In this document: in pieces, positions 1 to 11,490 of the stretch
Numbering within the stretch: position 1 is the stretch's first letter
Layout: every line of letters begins with the position of its first letter
Assembly: GCF_033115175.1 (NCBI RefSeq)
Contig: NC_084835.1
Coordinates: 56,110,948-56,174,947 of the forward strand
DNA length: 64,000 nt
Origin: Lepus europaeus
Taxonomy: Eukaryota > Chordata > Mammalia > Lagomorpha > Leporidae
Direction: 5' to 3'
Translations under genes and position numbers: made by a program
Notes under the pieces: generated by a model
Told to the model about the DNA's origin: nothing
Database searches by the model: none
Seen by the model: only the letters and a program-made list of their open reading frames with translations

Positions 1-201
1 AGGACCAGAGCCAAATCCAAGTCTCCATAAGCTCCCAGTCTGACTGGCAGCCACAGTGGGGGTGCCGGCGTCTAGCCCTGGCGTCTGATTCTTTCCCCTC
101 GCCAATGCAAAGGGGCCTGGCAGCCTGGGGACCCCTCCTGTGGGGACTTTAACAAGTGTGTGGGACAATGGCAGTGGACGCGAAGCCCAGTGGCAGGTGC
201 T

Positions 202-486
202 GGGCCTTGTGGTTGAGGCCCCGCTGGGATGCCGGAGTTTCAGCCCTGCCTCAGCTCCTGATTCCAGCTTCCTGCTAATGTGCTCCTAGGAGGCAGCAGG
301 TGACTCTCATGCACTTGGGTCCCTGTCACGCACGTGGGGGACCTGGAGTGAGTTTTCCTGCTTCCAGCTCCAGTTCAATGCAGCCCTGGCACCTGCAGTA
401 TTTTGGGAGTGAAGCAGCAGACAGAAGATCTCTCTCTCTCTCTCTCTCTGTTGTTCTCCCCCTCCCCCCCAAAAATAATAAGTTTA
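202..486 (+). mobile_element. Old C-repeat SINE
   Basis: A diverged copy is recognised by the block CTTCCTGCTAATGTGC, the run CACTTGGGTCCCTG and the CT-rich 3' stretch at 430-450. The head is badly eroded and no TSD was found. Confidence 0.7.
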
Positions 487-954
487 TTTGGGCACAAAAA
501 AAGTTTGAAATCCATACCCAGATGTTCGAGAATAAAGCAAGCTCTCAGAAAGCCTTGACCTTGGCATGCTGCTGCTTCAAGTTCTCGAGCATGCTCAGGA
601 GTGAGCAGACAGCCCCCTTCGGCTCTGTTTCCACGAGAGTGTTCCGTGGTTCTCCGCCATCCAGACTTGCCTTCCCCCAGCCCCTGACTACAGGCGTCCC
701 CAGAGGAAGCTGGAGAAGCCGTCTCCTGCCGTAGACTGGCTACCAGCATCCCTGTGGCCGCGGGAAGTTGAGTTACACCCAGCAGCCTGGACATCCGGAA
801 CCCCAGCGCTGATCCAGAGACTTCGTCCGTAGGATTCTGTTTCCGCTGAAGTTGGCCTCGTGGATGTACAGGGTAGAACAGGGGCCGTCTGAGGCTGGGA
901 GGGGTGAGGAGGAAGCGCAGAGGCAGGGCGTGGTGAGACAGGGAGGTTGGTGAC
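487..954. other. Intergenic, no feature recognised
   Basis: Ordinary single-copy-looking sequence. Open frames on both strands here have no recognisable domain and no splice context. Confidence 0.5.
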
Positions 955-1190
955 TGGGCACAAAGTTACAGTTACATGGAGGAATGGGCCAGTGTTGTAC
1001 AGCACAGTAGGGTGATGAGAACCCATGGTTATGGTGTGTTTCAAAAGATATTCCCATCACAGGGAAATGGTACGTGTTTAGGGAGAGGGAAACGCTAACC
1101 AGGCTAACCTGTTCATTACCCGGTATATACATGTTTCAACTTAGTTCACTCACCCCACAAAGAAGTACAATCAATTATCTGTCAAATGAA
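955..1190 (+). mobile_element. L1M 3' UTR remnant
   Basis: The order of short matches (AGTTACA..GGAGGAAT, GTACAGCACAGTAGGGTGA, ATATACATGTTTCAA) follows the 3' UTR of old mammalian L1 elements. It is heavily mutated and lacks a tail. Confidence 0.6.
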
Positions 1191-1423
1191 AGCTTTTAAA
1201 ACATGTTTTGTTCTTTCTCTGGAGTAGGGCACGGCTGGTACCAAATTCTCTTACCCGACAGGGAGGCACAGGACTGTGTCAGCACAGGGGACTCGTCACA
1301 GGGATGTGGCTCCTACCACCTCTCCACAGACAGGTGGCAGGGATGGCACAGAAGTAAAGGCTAAGAGTGAGCAAGCCCACAAGCCCGAGTGGGCCCCCTG
1401 AGGATGCACTGTGTGGTGGCTTT

Positions 1424-1793
1424 TTTTTTTGTTTGTTTGCTTTTAAGACGTATTTATTTATTTGAAAGACAGTTACAGAGAGAGAGACAGACAGAGAGAG
1501 GGGGAGAGAGAGAGAGAAAGATCTTGATCTTTCATTAACTGGTTCACTCCCCAAATGGCCACAGTGTGCAGGGCTGGGCCAGGCCAAAGTGCTGAAGCCA
1601 GGAGCCAGGAACTCCATCTGGGTCTACCACGTGGGTGCAGGGGCCCAAGCACTTGGGCCATCTTCTGTTGCTTTCCCAGGCACATTAGCAGGGAGCTGGA
1701 TGGGAAGTGGAGCTGCCAGACTCAAACCCATGCCCATTGGGATGTTGGCGTCGCAGATGGAGGCTTAACCCGCTGCACCACAATGCCAGCCCA
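1424..1793 (-). mobile_element. C-repeat SINE, minus
   Basis: The T-rich tail is at the left and the head (CCACAATGCCAGCCC) at the right. Imperfect flanking repeats TGTGGTGGCTTT and TGTGGTGCTTT mark the TSD. Confidence 0.88.
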
Positions 1794-2499
1794 TGTGGTG
1801 CTTTAACAGCCTGTCAAGCCACCTGTGTCCTGCAGGGCGCTGACGTCCATACTCAACATGTAGCTTGGCTCAGGGAAGGTGGAGCAACGTGACCCAGTGC
1901 TTTCCACACCCACAAAGTCAACCCACGGGAAGGTGGCAATGTGTGCGAGCCACCTGATGCCCCCTGCTGCACTGCCACCTTCCAAATCTCCCTCAAGGTT
2001 GTTCTTATGGATGCCCTAACAGGAAATGTGCACAGAAGGAACCTGGGAAGTGGAGTTCAGTCCAGCCACGCACACACTCCAATGCCACCACACTGCTTTC
2101 ACTTCTATACCAGGATTAGATGGCACCGAGGATTTTTGGGAGCAAGAGTAGCAAAACTCTCTAAGAGTTCCCCATTGTGGAATGGGACTGTGCCCCAGGC
2201 GGCCTTCTGTGCCTTGATGCCTCTCCCACAGGAGCCGTGGTCCTTCTTGGCATACAATTTGTGCCGCCTGGGTTATGGATTGGATCCCCTGCCCCAACCT
2301 TAGTCCCTGCAGCCCCCTCCTGCCTGTAAGGAGCCCAAGAAATGGCAGTGCGTGGGCTAGGAGGTTCCATGGGCTGCCTTGCACCTTTGGTCCTTACATC
2401 TGTCCTTCTGCCACCTTCTACAGGCTCTAGAGAGGTCACTGTGGTCTCCCAGCCCATGCCTGGAAAAAAGGCTCAGGTCTCTCCTGCTCACAGGCTTGG
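1794..2499. other. Intergenic, no feature recognised
   Basis: No coding exon, RNA gene or named repeat was recognised in this 0.7-kb stretch. Confidence 0.5.
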
Positions 2500-2862
2500 C
2501 CTGTTCAGGCTGCTGTGACAACAAACCGTAGAGCAGGTGGGCGATGCACAACAGACGGTCACTGGTCACAGTTCTGGAGGTCAAGGCTCCAGCAGGTGCA
2601 ATGTCTGGTGAGGATCCGGGTCCTGGTTCATAGAAGGGGCTTTCGCTGTGTCTCATGTGGTAGGGAGAGTAGCTCTTTGGGGTCTCTTTCATAGGGATCC
2701 TTATCCCAATCACGTCTTTATCCCTAAAGACGTAAGCACTTCCCAAGGCAGCACCCTGTTGGGGGCTGGGACTTCAGCACATGGATTTTGGGGGGTCCTC
2801 AGCATGTTGTCCATTCTCCCGCAGGAGTCAGTTTGAAGTTTCTTTCGCCCCTTCCCTGTTGT
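2500..2862 (-). mobile_element. MaLR (MLT1/MST-like) LTR, minus
   Basis: The sequence reads as the reverse complement of a MaLR LTR: a TTCTGGAGG block near 2574, GGTTCATAGA near 2627, GGGGTCTC near 2680 and the remnant of GAATTTTGGGGGGACAC near 2784. The subfamily was not resolved. Confidence 0.65.
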
Positions 2863-2879
2863 AACAGTCCGCTGGGGAT

Positions 2880-2963
2880 TGGCCAGGACTTGAACCGGCG
2901 CCCTTATGGGACGCCGGCACTGTAGACAGCAGCTTCCCTCGCTACACCACAGCACCGGCCCTG
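2880..2963 (-). mobile_element. C-repeat SINE head fragment
   Basis: Only the 5' part of a minus-strand SINE is present (GAACCGGCGCCC through CACAGCACCGGCCC). Confidence 0.8.
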
Positions 2964-3219
2964 ATAATAAAAATGAGTCTTTTTTTCAAAAAAGACCATG
3001 ATTAAAGTCTCTAGAGTCATCTAAAACTATGTAGAAAACCAGTATACCAAGAAGAAAGGACTATTATTAACTACCATTCAGCATAGAGGAAGTTGGGAAT
3101 GTTTCCCACAGCCTCTGTGTGTCATTCTAGGGTCCCTTACCCCCAAGACCCTGCCTCAACACAGCCTTGGAAAAAGTAACGTAACCTTAACTAAACCCGT
3201 GCTGAGAATAGCCAGGTCG

Positions 3220-3890
3220 GAGCCAGCGTTGTGACATAGCAGCTTTGCACGTGTGTCCCTTATGAGAACCAATTCAAATTTGTGTCCTGGCTGCTCCACT
3301 TCCAATCCAGCTCTCTGCTAATGCGCCTGGGAAAGCAGCAGAAGATGGCCCAAGTACTTGAAGATGGCCCCTGCACCCATGTGCAGGCTCCTAGCTTCTT
3401 CTTCTTCTTCTTCTTCTTCTTCTTTTTTTTTTTTTTTTTTTTTTTTTTTGACAGGCAGAGTGGATAGTGAGAGAGAGACAGAGAGAAAGGTCTTCCTTTG
3501 CCGTTGGTTCACCCTCCAATGGCCGCTGCGGCCGGCGCATCACGCTGATCCGAAGCCAGGAGCCAGGTGCTTCTCCTGGTCTCCCATGCGGGTGCAGGGC
3601 CCAAGCACTTGGGCCATCCTCCACTGCCTTCCCGGGCCACAGCAGAGAGCTGGCCTGGAAGAGGAGCAACCGGGACAGAATCCGGCGCCCCGACTAGGAC
3701 TAGAACCTGGTGTGCCGGCGCCTCAAGGCGGAAGATTCAGGCTCCTAGCTTCTGCCTGGCCCAGCCCTGGTCATTGCAGCCATTTGGCAAGTGAACCAGT
3801 GGATGGAAAATTTCTTTCTCTCTCTCTCTCTCTCCCTCTCCATCTCCCTCTCTCTCTCACTTTGCCTTCCAAATAAATAAAATAAATCCT
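3220..3890 (+). mobile_element. Old C-repeat SINE split by a younger one
   Basis: The left half is 3220-3399 and the right half 3754-3890, where the CT stretch and AAATAAATAAAATAAAT tail are seen. The halves join correctly once the minus-strand insertion between them is removed. Confidence 0.9.
3400..3737 (-). mobile_element. Young C-repeat SINE nested in a SINE
   Basis: Low-divergence young-class copy, tail first (a TTC/T run), then GACAGGCAGAGTGGA, ending at the head. The 16-bp TSD CAGGCTCCTAGCTTCT is perfect at 3384-3399 and 3738-3753. Confidence 0.96.
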
Positions 3891-3896
3891 TAAAAT

Positions 3897-3978
3897 GTTG
3901 CCATCTGGGTAGTCAACCAGCAGGTGGAAGATATTTCTTGCTCTCTGTGGCTTTGCTTTTTAAATAAATAAATAAAGA
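3897..3978 (+). mobile_element. SINE 3'-end fragment
   Basis: Only the last 80 bp of a plus-strand copy are present (CCATCTGGGTAGTCAACCAG and the AAATAAATAAATAAA tail). Confidence 0.75.
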
Positions 3979-4440
3979 GGAAGAGAGAATGGCCAGGTGT
4001 TCTTGCAGGAGATACAAGCAGCTGATTGGATGAAGCCGCAGCTCAGCCACCAACATCTCTCACATCAAGAGACTACGAGTGGCAACCCAGCTGTGGCCGG
4101 TTTGAGAAGCCTGTGCTTAAGCGGCGATCCCAAGGTCACCTTTGCCTTTCTGAGGCAGGAAGTCAAAACCTCCTCAATATCATTCAGTCTCCACCCCAAG
4201 TGAATACGGAATGCATGCAACATACATGATCACTGGTGGTCATGCCCGTCCCCTTTTAAATATGCATGACCCTTCCTGGAACTCACGCCCACTCGGTGAA
4301 TACATTAACTTCTCTAGATGACAAGCTCTGTGAAACCTGACTCCTGACTGTGGGGGACCTGGACTTTGGCCACAAGACAACTTTGCCCCTGGCTTGGCCA
4401 GCTCAAGTAAATTCCTGTCTGCTTACTGCTGAAATCGTCG
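3979..4440. other. Intergenic, possibly an old LTR
   Basis: Nothing certain. The right part (GTGGGGGACCTGGAC..., then AAATTCCTGTCTGC) has the feel of an LTR 3' end, but no boundaries or family could be assigned. Confidence 0.25.
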
Positions 4441-5015
4441 TCTGCATGTTTGCAGTTTTTTAAGTGTATAATTTTGGTGTTAGGTTTCTTCATGTTATTG
4501 GGCAACTCACCAGCACTACCCATCTACAGAATTACTGAAACTTTATACCCAATAAATGTTACTTCCCTGTCCCCCAGCCCCACTCTGTGGCAACACCCAT
4601 TCTTTGCCTGTGCAATTGTCACTACTCTAAGTAGCTCACATAAGTGTATTCTTACAGTACTTGTCACTTTGTCAGGCTTATTTCACTCCGCATAAATGTC
4701 TTCAAGTTTTATTGATGTTAGAGTGTATGTCAGAATTTCCTCCCTTTCAAGCCTGAAACAGTTGTAGGCGGGTGGACGTTTGCCCTAGCAGTTTCTTGAC
4801 TTCGGATCGGCTCAGCTCCAGCCTGAATAATGTTCTGTTATGTGTATGTACCACATTGTGCTTATCCACTGTCTGTTGATGGGCACTTGGGTTGCACTCA
4901 CATTTTAGTCATTGTGAATAATGCTGTGTACAAATACCTCTTCAAGATCTTGCTTTCAATTCTTTTGTATATATTCTTTTGTATATATGCCCACACTGGG
5001 TCGTGTGGTAATTCT

Positions 5016-5355
5016 GGGTTTTTTTTTTTTTTTTTTAAGATTTATGTATTTATTTGAAAGGTAGAGTTACAGAGAGGCAGAGGCAGAGAGAAAGAGAGAG
5101 GTCTTCCATCCACTGGTTCACTCCCCAGATGGATGCAATGACTAGAGCTGAGCCGATCCAAGCCAGGAGCCAGGAGCTTCTTCCAGGTCTCCCACATGGG
5201 TGCAGGGGCCCAAGGACTTGGGCCATCTTTTGCTTTCCCAGGCCACAGCAGGGAGCTGGATCAGAAGTAGAGCAGTCGGCATTCAAACCAGTGCCCATAT
5301 GGGATGCTGGCACTGCGGGCGGCGGCTTTACCCGCTAAGCCACAGTGCCGGCCCC
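5016..5355 (-). mobile_element. C-repeat SINE in L1M
   Basis: Full-length copy, T tail at the left. The TSD TGGTAATTCT lies at 5006-5015 and 5356-5365. It interrupts the L1 sequence exactly. Confidence 0.95.
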
Positions 5356-5847
5356 TGGTAATTCTATTTTTAATGTGCTAGGAATTGTCATGCCGTTTTC
5401 CACCAGTGACTATACATTTTACATACCCACCAACAAAACATAAGGGTTCCAGATTTTCCACATCCTCATCAACGCTTGTTGTTTTCTGGTTTTGGGGGGA
5501 ACGGGATTATTTTTATAACAGCCATCTTCACAGGCATAAGGTGATATCTCACTGCAGTTTGAATTTATGTCTAACTTTTAGTGGTAATGAGCATATTTAA
5601 TGTGTCATTTGTCTATGACTTCTTTGGGAAAATGTTCAAGTCCTTTGCCCATTTTTAAATTGGATTGTTTGGATTTTTGCTGTTGAGTTTTGTGAATTCT
5701 CTATGTTGTTTGGATTTTAATCCCTTATTGACTATAAGGCTTGCAAATATTTTCTGCCATTTTGCACACTGATTTTTCATTCTGTTGAGAATGTTTTCTC
5801 ATGCACAATTTAAGAAATTTTTCATGAAATCCAATTTGTCTATTTTT

Positions 5848-6142
5848 CTTTCTTTTTTTAAAGATTTATTTATTTGAAAGGCAGAAAATGAGAGAGGGGG
5901 AGAGAGATCTTCCATCTGCTGGTTCACTCTCCAGTGGCCACAATGGCCAGGGCTGGGCCAGGTCAAAGCCAGGAGCCAGGAACTCTGTGAGTCTCCCACA
6001 AGGGTGGCCAGGGCTCAAGTACTTGGGGCATCGTCCATTGCCTTCCAGGTGCATTGGTAGGAAGCAGGAGAAGCAGAGCAGCTGGAACTGGAGCCCACAC
6101 TCTGATCTGGTGGCTTAGCCCACGGAACCACAATGCCAGACC
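5848..6142 (-). mobile_element. C-repeat SINE in L1M
   Basis: T-rich tail followed by AAAGATTTATTTATTTGAAAG, ending at GAACCACAATGCCAG. The middle is shortened and the copy is diverged. Confidence 0.88.
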
Positions 6143-6784
6143 TAATTTTTCCTTATTGTTCCCTGATTTTGGTGTCATTTCTAAGAAATGCCAAGAAATC
6201 ACCAAATGTAGCCTCATGAGATTTTGCTCTATTTTATCTTCTAGGAGTTGTATAATGTCAGGTCTTGGATTTGGGTCTTTGATTCATCTTGGGTTAATAT
6301 TCACATAGGGTGAATTCACTCTTTAGGCTCTGGGTAACCCCTTTTCCCAGCATAATTTTTTGAAAAGACTTTGTGTGTGTACGTATGTGGTTTTTCTTCC
6401 TTTGAATTGTGGCCCATCCTGTGATTCCTGGGCTTTAAATTCTGTTTCATTTGTCTATGTGTCTGTCTTTATACCAGTCCTGTTTTGATTACTGCAGTTT
6501 TATAGTACATTTTTGAAATCAGAGTGTGTGTCGTCCATCTTTTTTTTTTTTCCAAAATTCTTTCAGTTATTGGGGGTCCACAGGCAACCCATATAAATTT
6601 TAGGATGGGTTCTTTTCCCCTAAACAATGTCATTGACATTTTGATAAGGATTGATTTGACTCTGAGGATTGATTTGAGGGTATGGACATCTTAACAATTT
6701 TAAGTCTTCCAATCCATGAATATAGAGAGCCTTTCAATTTATTTTTGTCTTCTTTAATTTCCTTCAGAAATATTTATTCAGTTA

Positions 6785-7116
6785 ATTATCTATTTATTTA
6801 GGTTATTTGAGAAGCAGAGAGACACACACAGAGATAGACAGATGAATAGAGAGCTGTTCTATTCACCGGTTAACTCCCCAGATACCTACAACAACCATGG
6901 CTGTGCCACACCAAAGCCACGAGCTAGAAACTCAATCCAGGCCTCCCAACGAGGTGACAGGGATTCAACTACTTGAGCTCACCTGCTACCTCCCAGGTGA
7001 GCATCACCAAGAAGCTGGAACCAGGAATGGAGCCAAGACTCAAACCCAGGCACTTGGAAATAGTGCCTGGTCATCCCAAGAAGCATCTTGACTGCTAGGC
7101 CAAACACTGGCCCATG
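6785..7116 (-). mobile_element. Old C-repeat SINE in L1M
   Basis: Diverged copy with TATTTATTTAGGTTATTTGAGAAGC at the tail side and GGCCAAACACTGGCCC at the head. Confidence 0.78.
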
Positions 7117-7144
7117 TAGCGGTTACTGTGCACGTCTTTCACTT

Positions 7145-7793
7145 CTATATGAGTTCTCTTGATATCTGAAACTGGGTAAATAACTCATAAACAAAAGAAA
7201 GTTGAGGCAGGGATTTGGTGTAGCAGGTAAGCCACCACTTGGGACACCAGCACCTCTTACCAGAGTCCCTGGGTTTGAGTCCCAGCTCCACTTCCTAAGC
7301 AGTTTTCTGCTAACATGTTACCTGGAAAGCAGCAAGTGTTGGTGCAAGTAGTTGAATCTCTGCTACCCACTTGGGAGTCCTGGATTTGGCTTGGCCCACC
7401 TTGGCCATTGCAGGCCCTCAGGGAGTGAGCCAGCTGATGGAAGATCTCCTGTCTGTCTCTCTTTCAAATACATAAAAAGGAATTCATTTCCTTCCATTCA
7501 AGAGGCTACATCTGTTGAGGACCTTCCCGCTGCTGGGACTCTGAAGCGTCCTGAGGCAGTGCAGGGGCTCAAGCAAGAGAGAGAGCCATGCTGGCTTTTA
7601 TAACAGACTCCTCTTGAGATAACCTATTAATCAAAACATCCATAATCTATAAATTAATCCATTCATGAGACCAGAGACCTCATGACCCAGTCACCTCTTA
7701 TTGGTCTTCTGATCCCACTTCTTCAGGCCCCAGAATGGAGATCAAAGTTCAACGTGAATTCTGGTGGGAACATGAGGTCAGCTGCTCCGCAGG
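7145..7793 (-). mobile_element. MaLR LTR, minus, split by a SINE
   Basis: Left part is 7145-7205 (CTGAAACTGGGTAAATAACTC) and right part 7476-7793, with TTTATAACAGAC, CTCATGACCCAGTCACCTCTTA and CAACGTGAATTCTGG. L1 sequence is interrupted at CACTTC on both sides, so this LTR inserted into the L1M. Confidence 0.6.
7206..7475 (+). mobile_element. C-repeat SINE in the LTR
   Basis: Head GGGATTTGGTGTAGCAGGTAAGCC, then the usual middle. The 3' end is short (CTCTCTTTCAAATACATAAA). Confidence 0.85.
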
Positions 7794-8091
7794 CACTTCC
7801 TTGGTTAACTCCCAAGGAGGTTTTAAAATTTTACTATAAATGGGATTGTTTCCTTAATTTCTGTCTCCTCACTTTCAAGGGTACATTAGCATTTGCTCTG
7901 TGTCCTCACTTATTTCCGAAACTAAAGAGAATTGTTGGTTTTTCAGTTTGCTCAGCTTTTTACTTGTAGTTGGGATGGATGGATGACTTCCAACCTCCTT
8001 ACCTGCTGGGCAAGAAGCCAGAGTCCCTTCTAATCTGCTTTTTAATATTTTGTTAATTTTAGCGTTGGTGATAAAACTGAAGGAGAGGACC

Positions 8092-8382
8092 GCCTGCAGT
8101 GCCAGCATCCCATCTGGGCCCCTGTTCGAGTCCTGCTTGCTCCTCTTCTGATCCAGCTCTCTGCTATGGCCTGGGAAAGCAGTGGAGGATGACCCAAGTG
8201 CTTGCGCCCCTGCTACCCATGTGGGAGACCAAGACAGAGTTCCTGACTTCAGCCGGGCCAGCCCTGGTCATTGTAACCATTTGGCAAGTGAACCAGTGAA
8301 TGGAAGGTATCTTTCTGTGTCTCTTCCTATCTCCTTCTCACTTTGCCTTTCAAATAAATAAAATAAATTCTTAAAAAAAAGA
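8092..8382 (+). mobile_element. C-repeat SINE, 5' shortened
   Basis: The copy starts at GCCTGCAGTGCCAGCATCCC, so about 30 bp of head are missing. It ends CAAATAAATAAAATAAATTC plus A run. Confidence 0.92.
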
Positions 8383-8385
8383 AAA

Positions 8386-8515
8386 AAATTATGCATAAAT
8401 TTCAATTGGTTTGCACCAAAATAAACTTACCTTTAAAATTTTTCATGTTTATAGGGGAACTTCAAATATTCATGGAAAAAATGAAATTAAAAGATAAAAA
8501 TGTGTTATTAAAAAG
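8386..8515. mobile_element. Mariner end sequences
   Basis: Two short blocks face each other: TTTGCACCAAAATAAACTTA (reverse) and GGGGAACTTCAAATATTCAT (forward). The same blocks recur near 18976, 19607 and 33215. The nearby mariner transposase relic suggests they are mariner terminal regions; this link is inference. Confidence 0.5.
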
Positions 8516-8856
8516 ATTTTTTTTTTTGACAGGCAGAGTGGACAGTGAGAGAGAGAGACAGAGAGAAAGGTCTTCCTTTGCCGTTGGTTCACCCTCCAAT
8601 GGCCGCCGCGGTTGGCGTACTGCGGCCGGCGCACTGCGCTGATCCGATGGCAGGAGTCAGGTTCTTATCCTGGTCTCCCATGGGGTGCAGGGCCCAAGCA
8701 CTTGGGCCATCCTCCACTGCACTCCCTGGCCACAGCAGAGAGCTGGCCTGGAAGAGGGGCAACCAGGACAGAATCTGGCGCCCCGACCGGGACTAGAACC
8801 CGTTGTGCCAGCGCCGCAAGGCGGAGGATTAGCCTGTTAAGCCACGGCGCCGACCC
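8516..8856 (-). mobile_element. Young C-repeat SINE
   Basis: T run then GACAGGCAGAGTGGACAGTG, ending GCCACGGCGCCGACCC. It separates the mariner end blocks from the transposase relic. Confidence 0.95.
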
Positions 8857-8889
8857 TTTCAATACTTTTTAAGGTCAAAAAGAGCTAGA

Positions 8890-9365
8890 TTATGACTGTA
8901 GGATGGATGCCTATGATTTTCCACTAAAACTCACAAAATTGTCCTGTTTGATGAGAGGAACATGTTGTGGCAGAGGACTCTCTGGTAAAATTTCCTGGCT
9001 TTTTTTTTTCTTTGCAAAAGCTCTGGCTAACCTTCTCAAAACACTCACCTAAGGAGCAGATATTATCACTCAGGTGCTCCAGAAAGTCAGCAAGCAAAAT
9101 GCCTTGAGCATCTCCAAAAACTGTTTCCATGATCTTGGCTCTTATCAGTCTGCTTTTGCTTTGCCTGAACCACTTCCACTTCTTGGTAGCCATTGCTTTG
9201 ATTGTGTTTTGTCTTCAGGATTGTACGGATACAGCCATGTTTCATCTCCTGCTATTGGAAGAAACACGTCAAGATCTGCATCTCATTTGTTTAAAATTTC
9301 TATTGAAAGTTCTGCTGTTACCTGCAGCTGATCTGAACACCACTGAGCAAAAAAACTAGTTCCAT
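8890..9365 (-). pseudogene. Mariner transposase relic
   Basis: Read on the minus strand, the stretch just below 9255 encodes GDETWLYPYNPEDK, which carries the first catalytic Asp context of mariner transposases. After two stop codons and a frame change it gives AKIMETVF-DAQGILLADFLE, the region of the second Asp, with the usual Trp of FWDAQG changed to Gly. The block that should hold the third Asp, before SSHQT, is eroded. N- and C-terminal parts are missing. It is a dead copy of a Tc1/mariner DNA transposon, not a host gene. Confidence 0.8.
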
Positions 9366-9465
9366 TTTAATTTTTTCAATCAGAATTATTTAGCAAAACC
9401 AATGGAGATATCTATGGTGTTGGTGGCTGTTTCTATTGTTAACTATTGGTCAATTTCAGTTAGGA

Positions 9466-9747
9466 CACGGAAAAGAGACAGAGAGATCTTCCATCTGCTG
9501 GTTCACTCCCTAAATTCCTGCAACAGCCATGACTGGGATAGGCCAAAGCCAAGAATCAGGAACTCCATCTGGGTCTCCTATTTGGGTGGCAGGGACCCAA
9601 GTACTTGGGCCATCACCTGTTACCTCCAAAGATGTACATCATCAGGAGACTAGGCTGGATGTAGACTCAATCCCAGGCACTCTGATATGGGCTTGGGTGT
9701 CCCAAGCAGTGGCTTAATCCACTGCACCACAATGCCCATCCCTCTTC
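9466..9747 (-). mobile_element. C-repeat SINE, minus
   Basis: The tail is lost. GAGAGATCTTCCATCTGCTGG opens the copy and CCACTGCACCACAATGCCC closes it. Confidence 0.85.
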
Positions 9748-9820
9748 ATAGCATCAACAGCTGTATCTCTATGGCATCTCCACTGCTTCTTCCTGCTCTA
9801 CCTCTTACCCACAGCCTTCT

Positions 9821-10188
9821 TTTTTTTTATTATTTTTTATTTTTTATTTTTTATTTTTTGACAGGCAGAGTGGACAGTGAGAGAGAGAGACAGAGAGAAA
9901 GGTCTTCCTTTTGCCGTTGGTTCACCCTCCAATGGCCGCCGCGGTAGGCGCGCTGTGGCCGGCGCACCGCGCTGATCCGATGGCAGGAGCCAGGTGCTTC
10001 TCCTGGTCTCCCATGGGGTGCAGGGCCCAAGGACTTTGGGCCATCCTCCACTGCACTCCCTGGCCACAGCAGAGAGCTGGCCTGGAAGAGGGGCAACCGG
10101 GACAGGATCGGTGCCCCGACCGGGACTAGAACCCGGTGTGCCGGCGCCGCAAGGCGGAGGATTAGCCTAGTGAGCCGCGGCGCCGGCC
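9821..10188 (-). mobile_element. Young C-repeat SINE, minus
   Basis: The T-rich tail is punctuated by A (9821-9859). The 13-bp TSD CCCACAGCCTTCT is perfect at 9808-9820 and 10189-10201. Confidence 0.97.
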
Positions 10189-10363
10189 CCCACAGCCTTC
10201 TGATACTATTCTGAAACCTTTGGCAGCAAAAGCTCCCTCCACATTCCCTTGCTTAACAGCAAATTGCCTTAGCTGCATAGCATACCACAACCCATCAAAG
10301 TCTGCTGACCTGCCTTTTTAGGGTCCTTGATAAAATCAAATAGAACTGGCTGCAGCCTGCCTT

Positions 10364-10674
10364 ATTTATTTATTTATTTATTTGAGAGTTAGAGTTACAG
10401 ACAGTGGGAGGGATAGGTCTTCCTTCCATTGATTCAATCCCAAAATGGACACAATGGCCAGAGCTGCGCCCATCCAAAGCCAGCATCAGGTGCTTCTTCC
10501 CAGTCTCCCATGCGGGTGCAGGGGCCTAAAGACTTGGGCCATCTTCTACTGCTTTCCCAGGCCATAGCAGAGAGCTGGACCAGAAGAGGAGCAGCCGGAA
10601 CTAGAACCGGCGCCCATATGGGATGCCAATGCTACAGGCGGAGGATTAACCTACTGTGCCATGGCGCCGGCCCC
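10364..10674 (-). mobile_element. C-repeat SINE, minus
   Basis: The 14-bp TSD CTGCAGCCTGCCTT is perfect at 10350-10363 and 10675-10688. The copy is nearly full length. Confidence 0.97.
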
Positions 10675-10688
10675 CTGCAGCCTGCCTT

Positions 10689-11430
10689 GTAACTGGAGCC
10701 AGCTCAGATCAGCTCAGAGGGACCTGAGAGCTACCCTATAGTTCATAATAATGTTAAAGACACACACAACTCCCATGGTGGGTCCACAGCCATCTCTGAG
10801 TGTGTGATGTGCAGGAAGGTATTTGTCAAGGCACGTGCTCAAAGAATGCTCCCCCCACCCGTCATCTTCTGTCTCTTACTTCTACTAGCTATGCCCACCA
10901 ACCCTAACTCCCTACATTCCCAGAGCCCTTCTTGAACAGGGAGGTGGATTTGGGGTGTGGTGTGATTTGCCCTTGCAGGCCTGCCATCGTAATTCTCGGA
11001 AGATGACTTCAGTGTCTTCGTGGTAATAATGCGTATGCGAGTATTGACAACAGTTCAAGTCCTCCCATATGTCCTCCGGCTCCCACCTCTCAGATGCATC
11101 ACCTGAGCAATCACAGACACAGTCACTGGTTTGAGGATACCTCCTGAAGTCCCGGGGCTTTGTGAGGCTTCCTGGAGAAGGGTTGGAATTTCACTGCCCA
11201 TGAGATGGGCTGTGTAGGGCTGGAGCTGCTATGGCTCCTGCTAGAGAAGCCCAAGCATGTGTCCAGCCCAGAGGAAAGCAGGGTGAGGCAATGACCTCAC
11301 CAGGACCCCAGGGCCCACTGTGTCTAAAGCTCAGTGAATTCCTTTTAGCGTGATTGAGTTGAAAAGTTTCCCTTATTGTCCCATTAACCATTTTGAGATC
11401 TTCTGTCACTTTCAACCAAGCAGTCACACT
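10689..11430. other. Intergenic, no feature recognised
   Basis: Seven hundred bases of mixed sequence without a recognisable exon, RNA or repeat. Confidence 0.5.
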
Positions 11431-11437
11431 ATACTCT

Positions 11438-11490
11438 CCCTCTCTCTCTCTCTCTCTGTCTCACACACACACACACACACACGCACACAA
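11438..11490. repeat. (CT)n(CA)n microsatellite
   Basis: A CT tract runs directly into a CACACA tract ending near 11488. Confidence 0.9.

Larger units (their letters stand above)
4441..8000 (-). mobile_element. Old L1M, minus, in several pieces
   Basis: Antisense ORF2 and 3'-end L1 sequence is continuous across later insertions. Landmarks are GATGGGCACTTGGGTTGC near 4880, CATCCTCATCAACGCTTGTT near 5460, CAAGTCCTTTGCCCATTT near 5637 and TCTTCCAATCCATGAA near 6705. It is interrupted by three minus SINEs and one LTR. Many stops; no coding capacity. Confidence 0.88.

Noticed and set aside
3358-3876. 172-codon open frame
   Set aside because: It runs through a poly(Ser/Phe) TTC/T tract and two SINEs. 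It is a repeat artefact.
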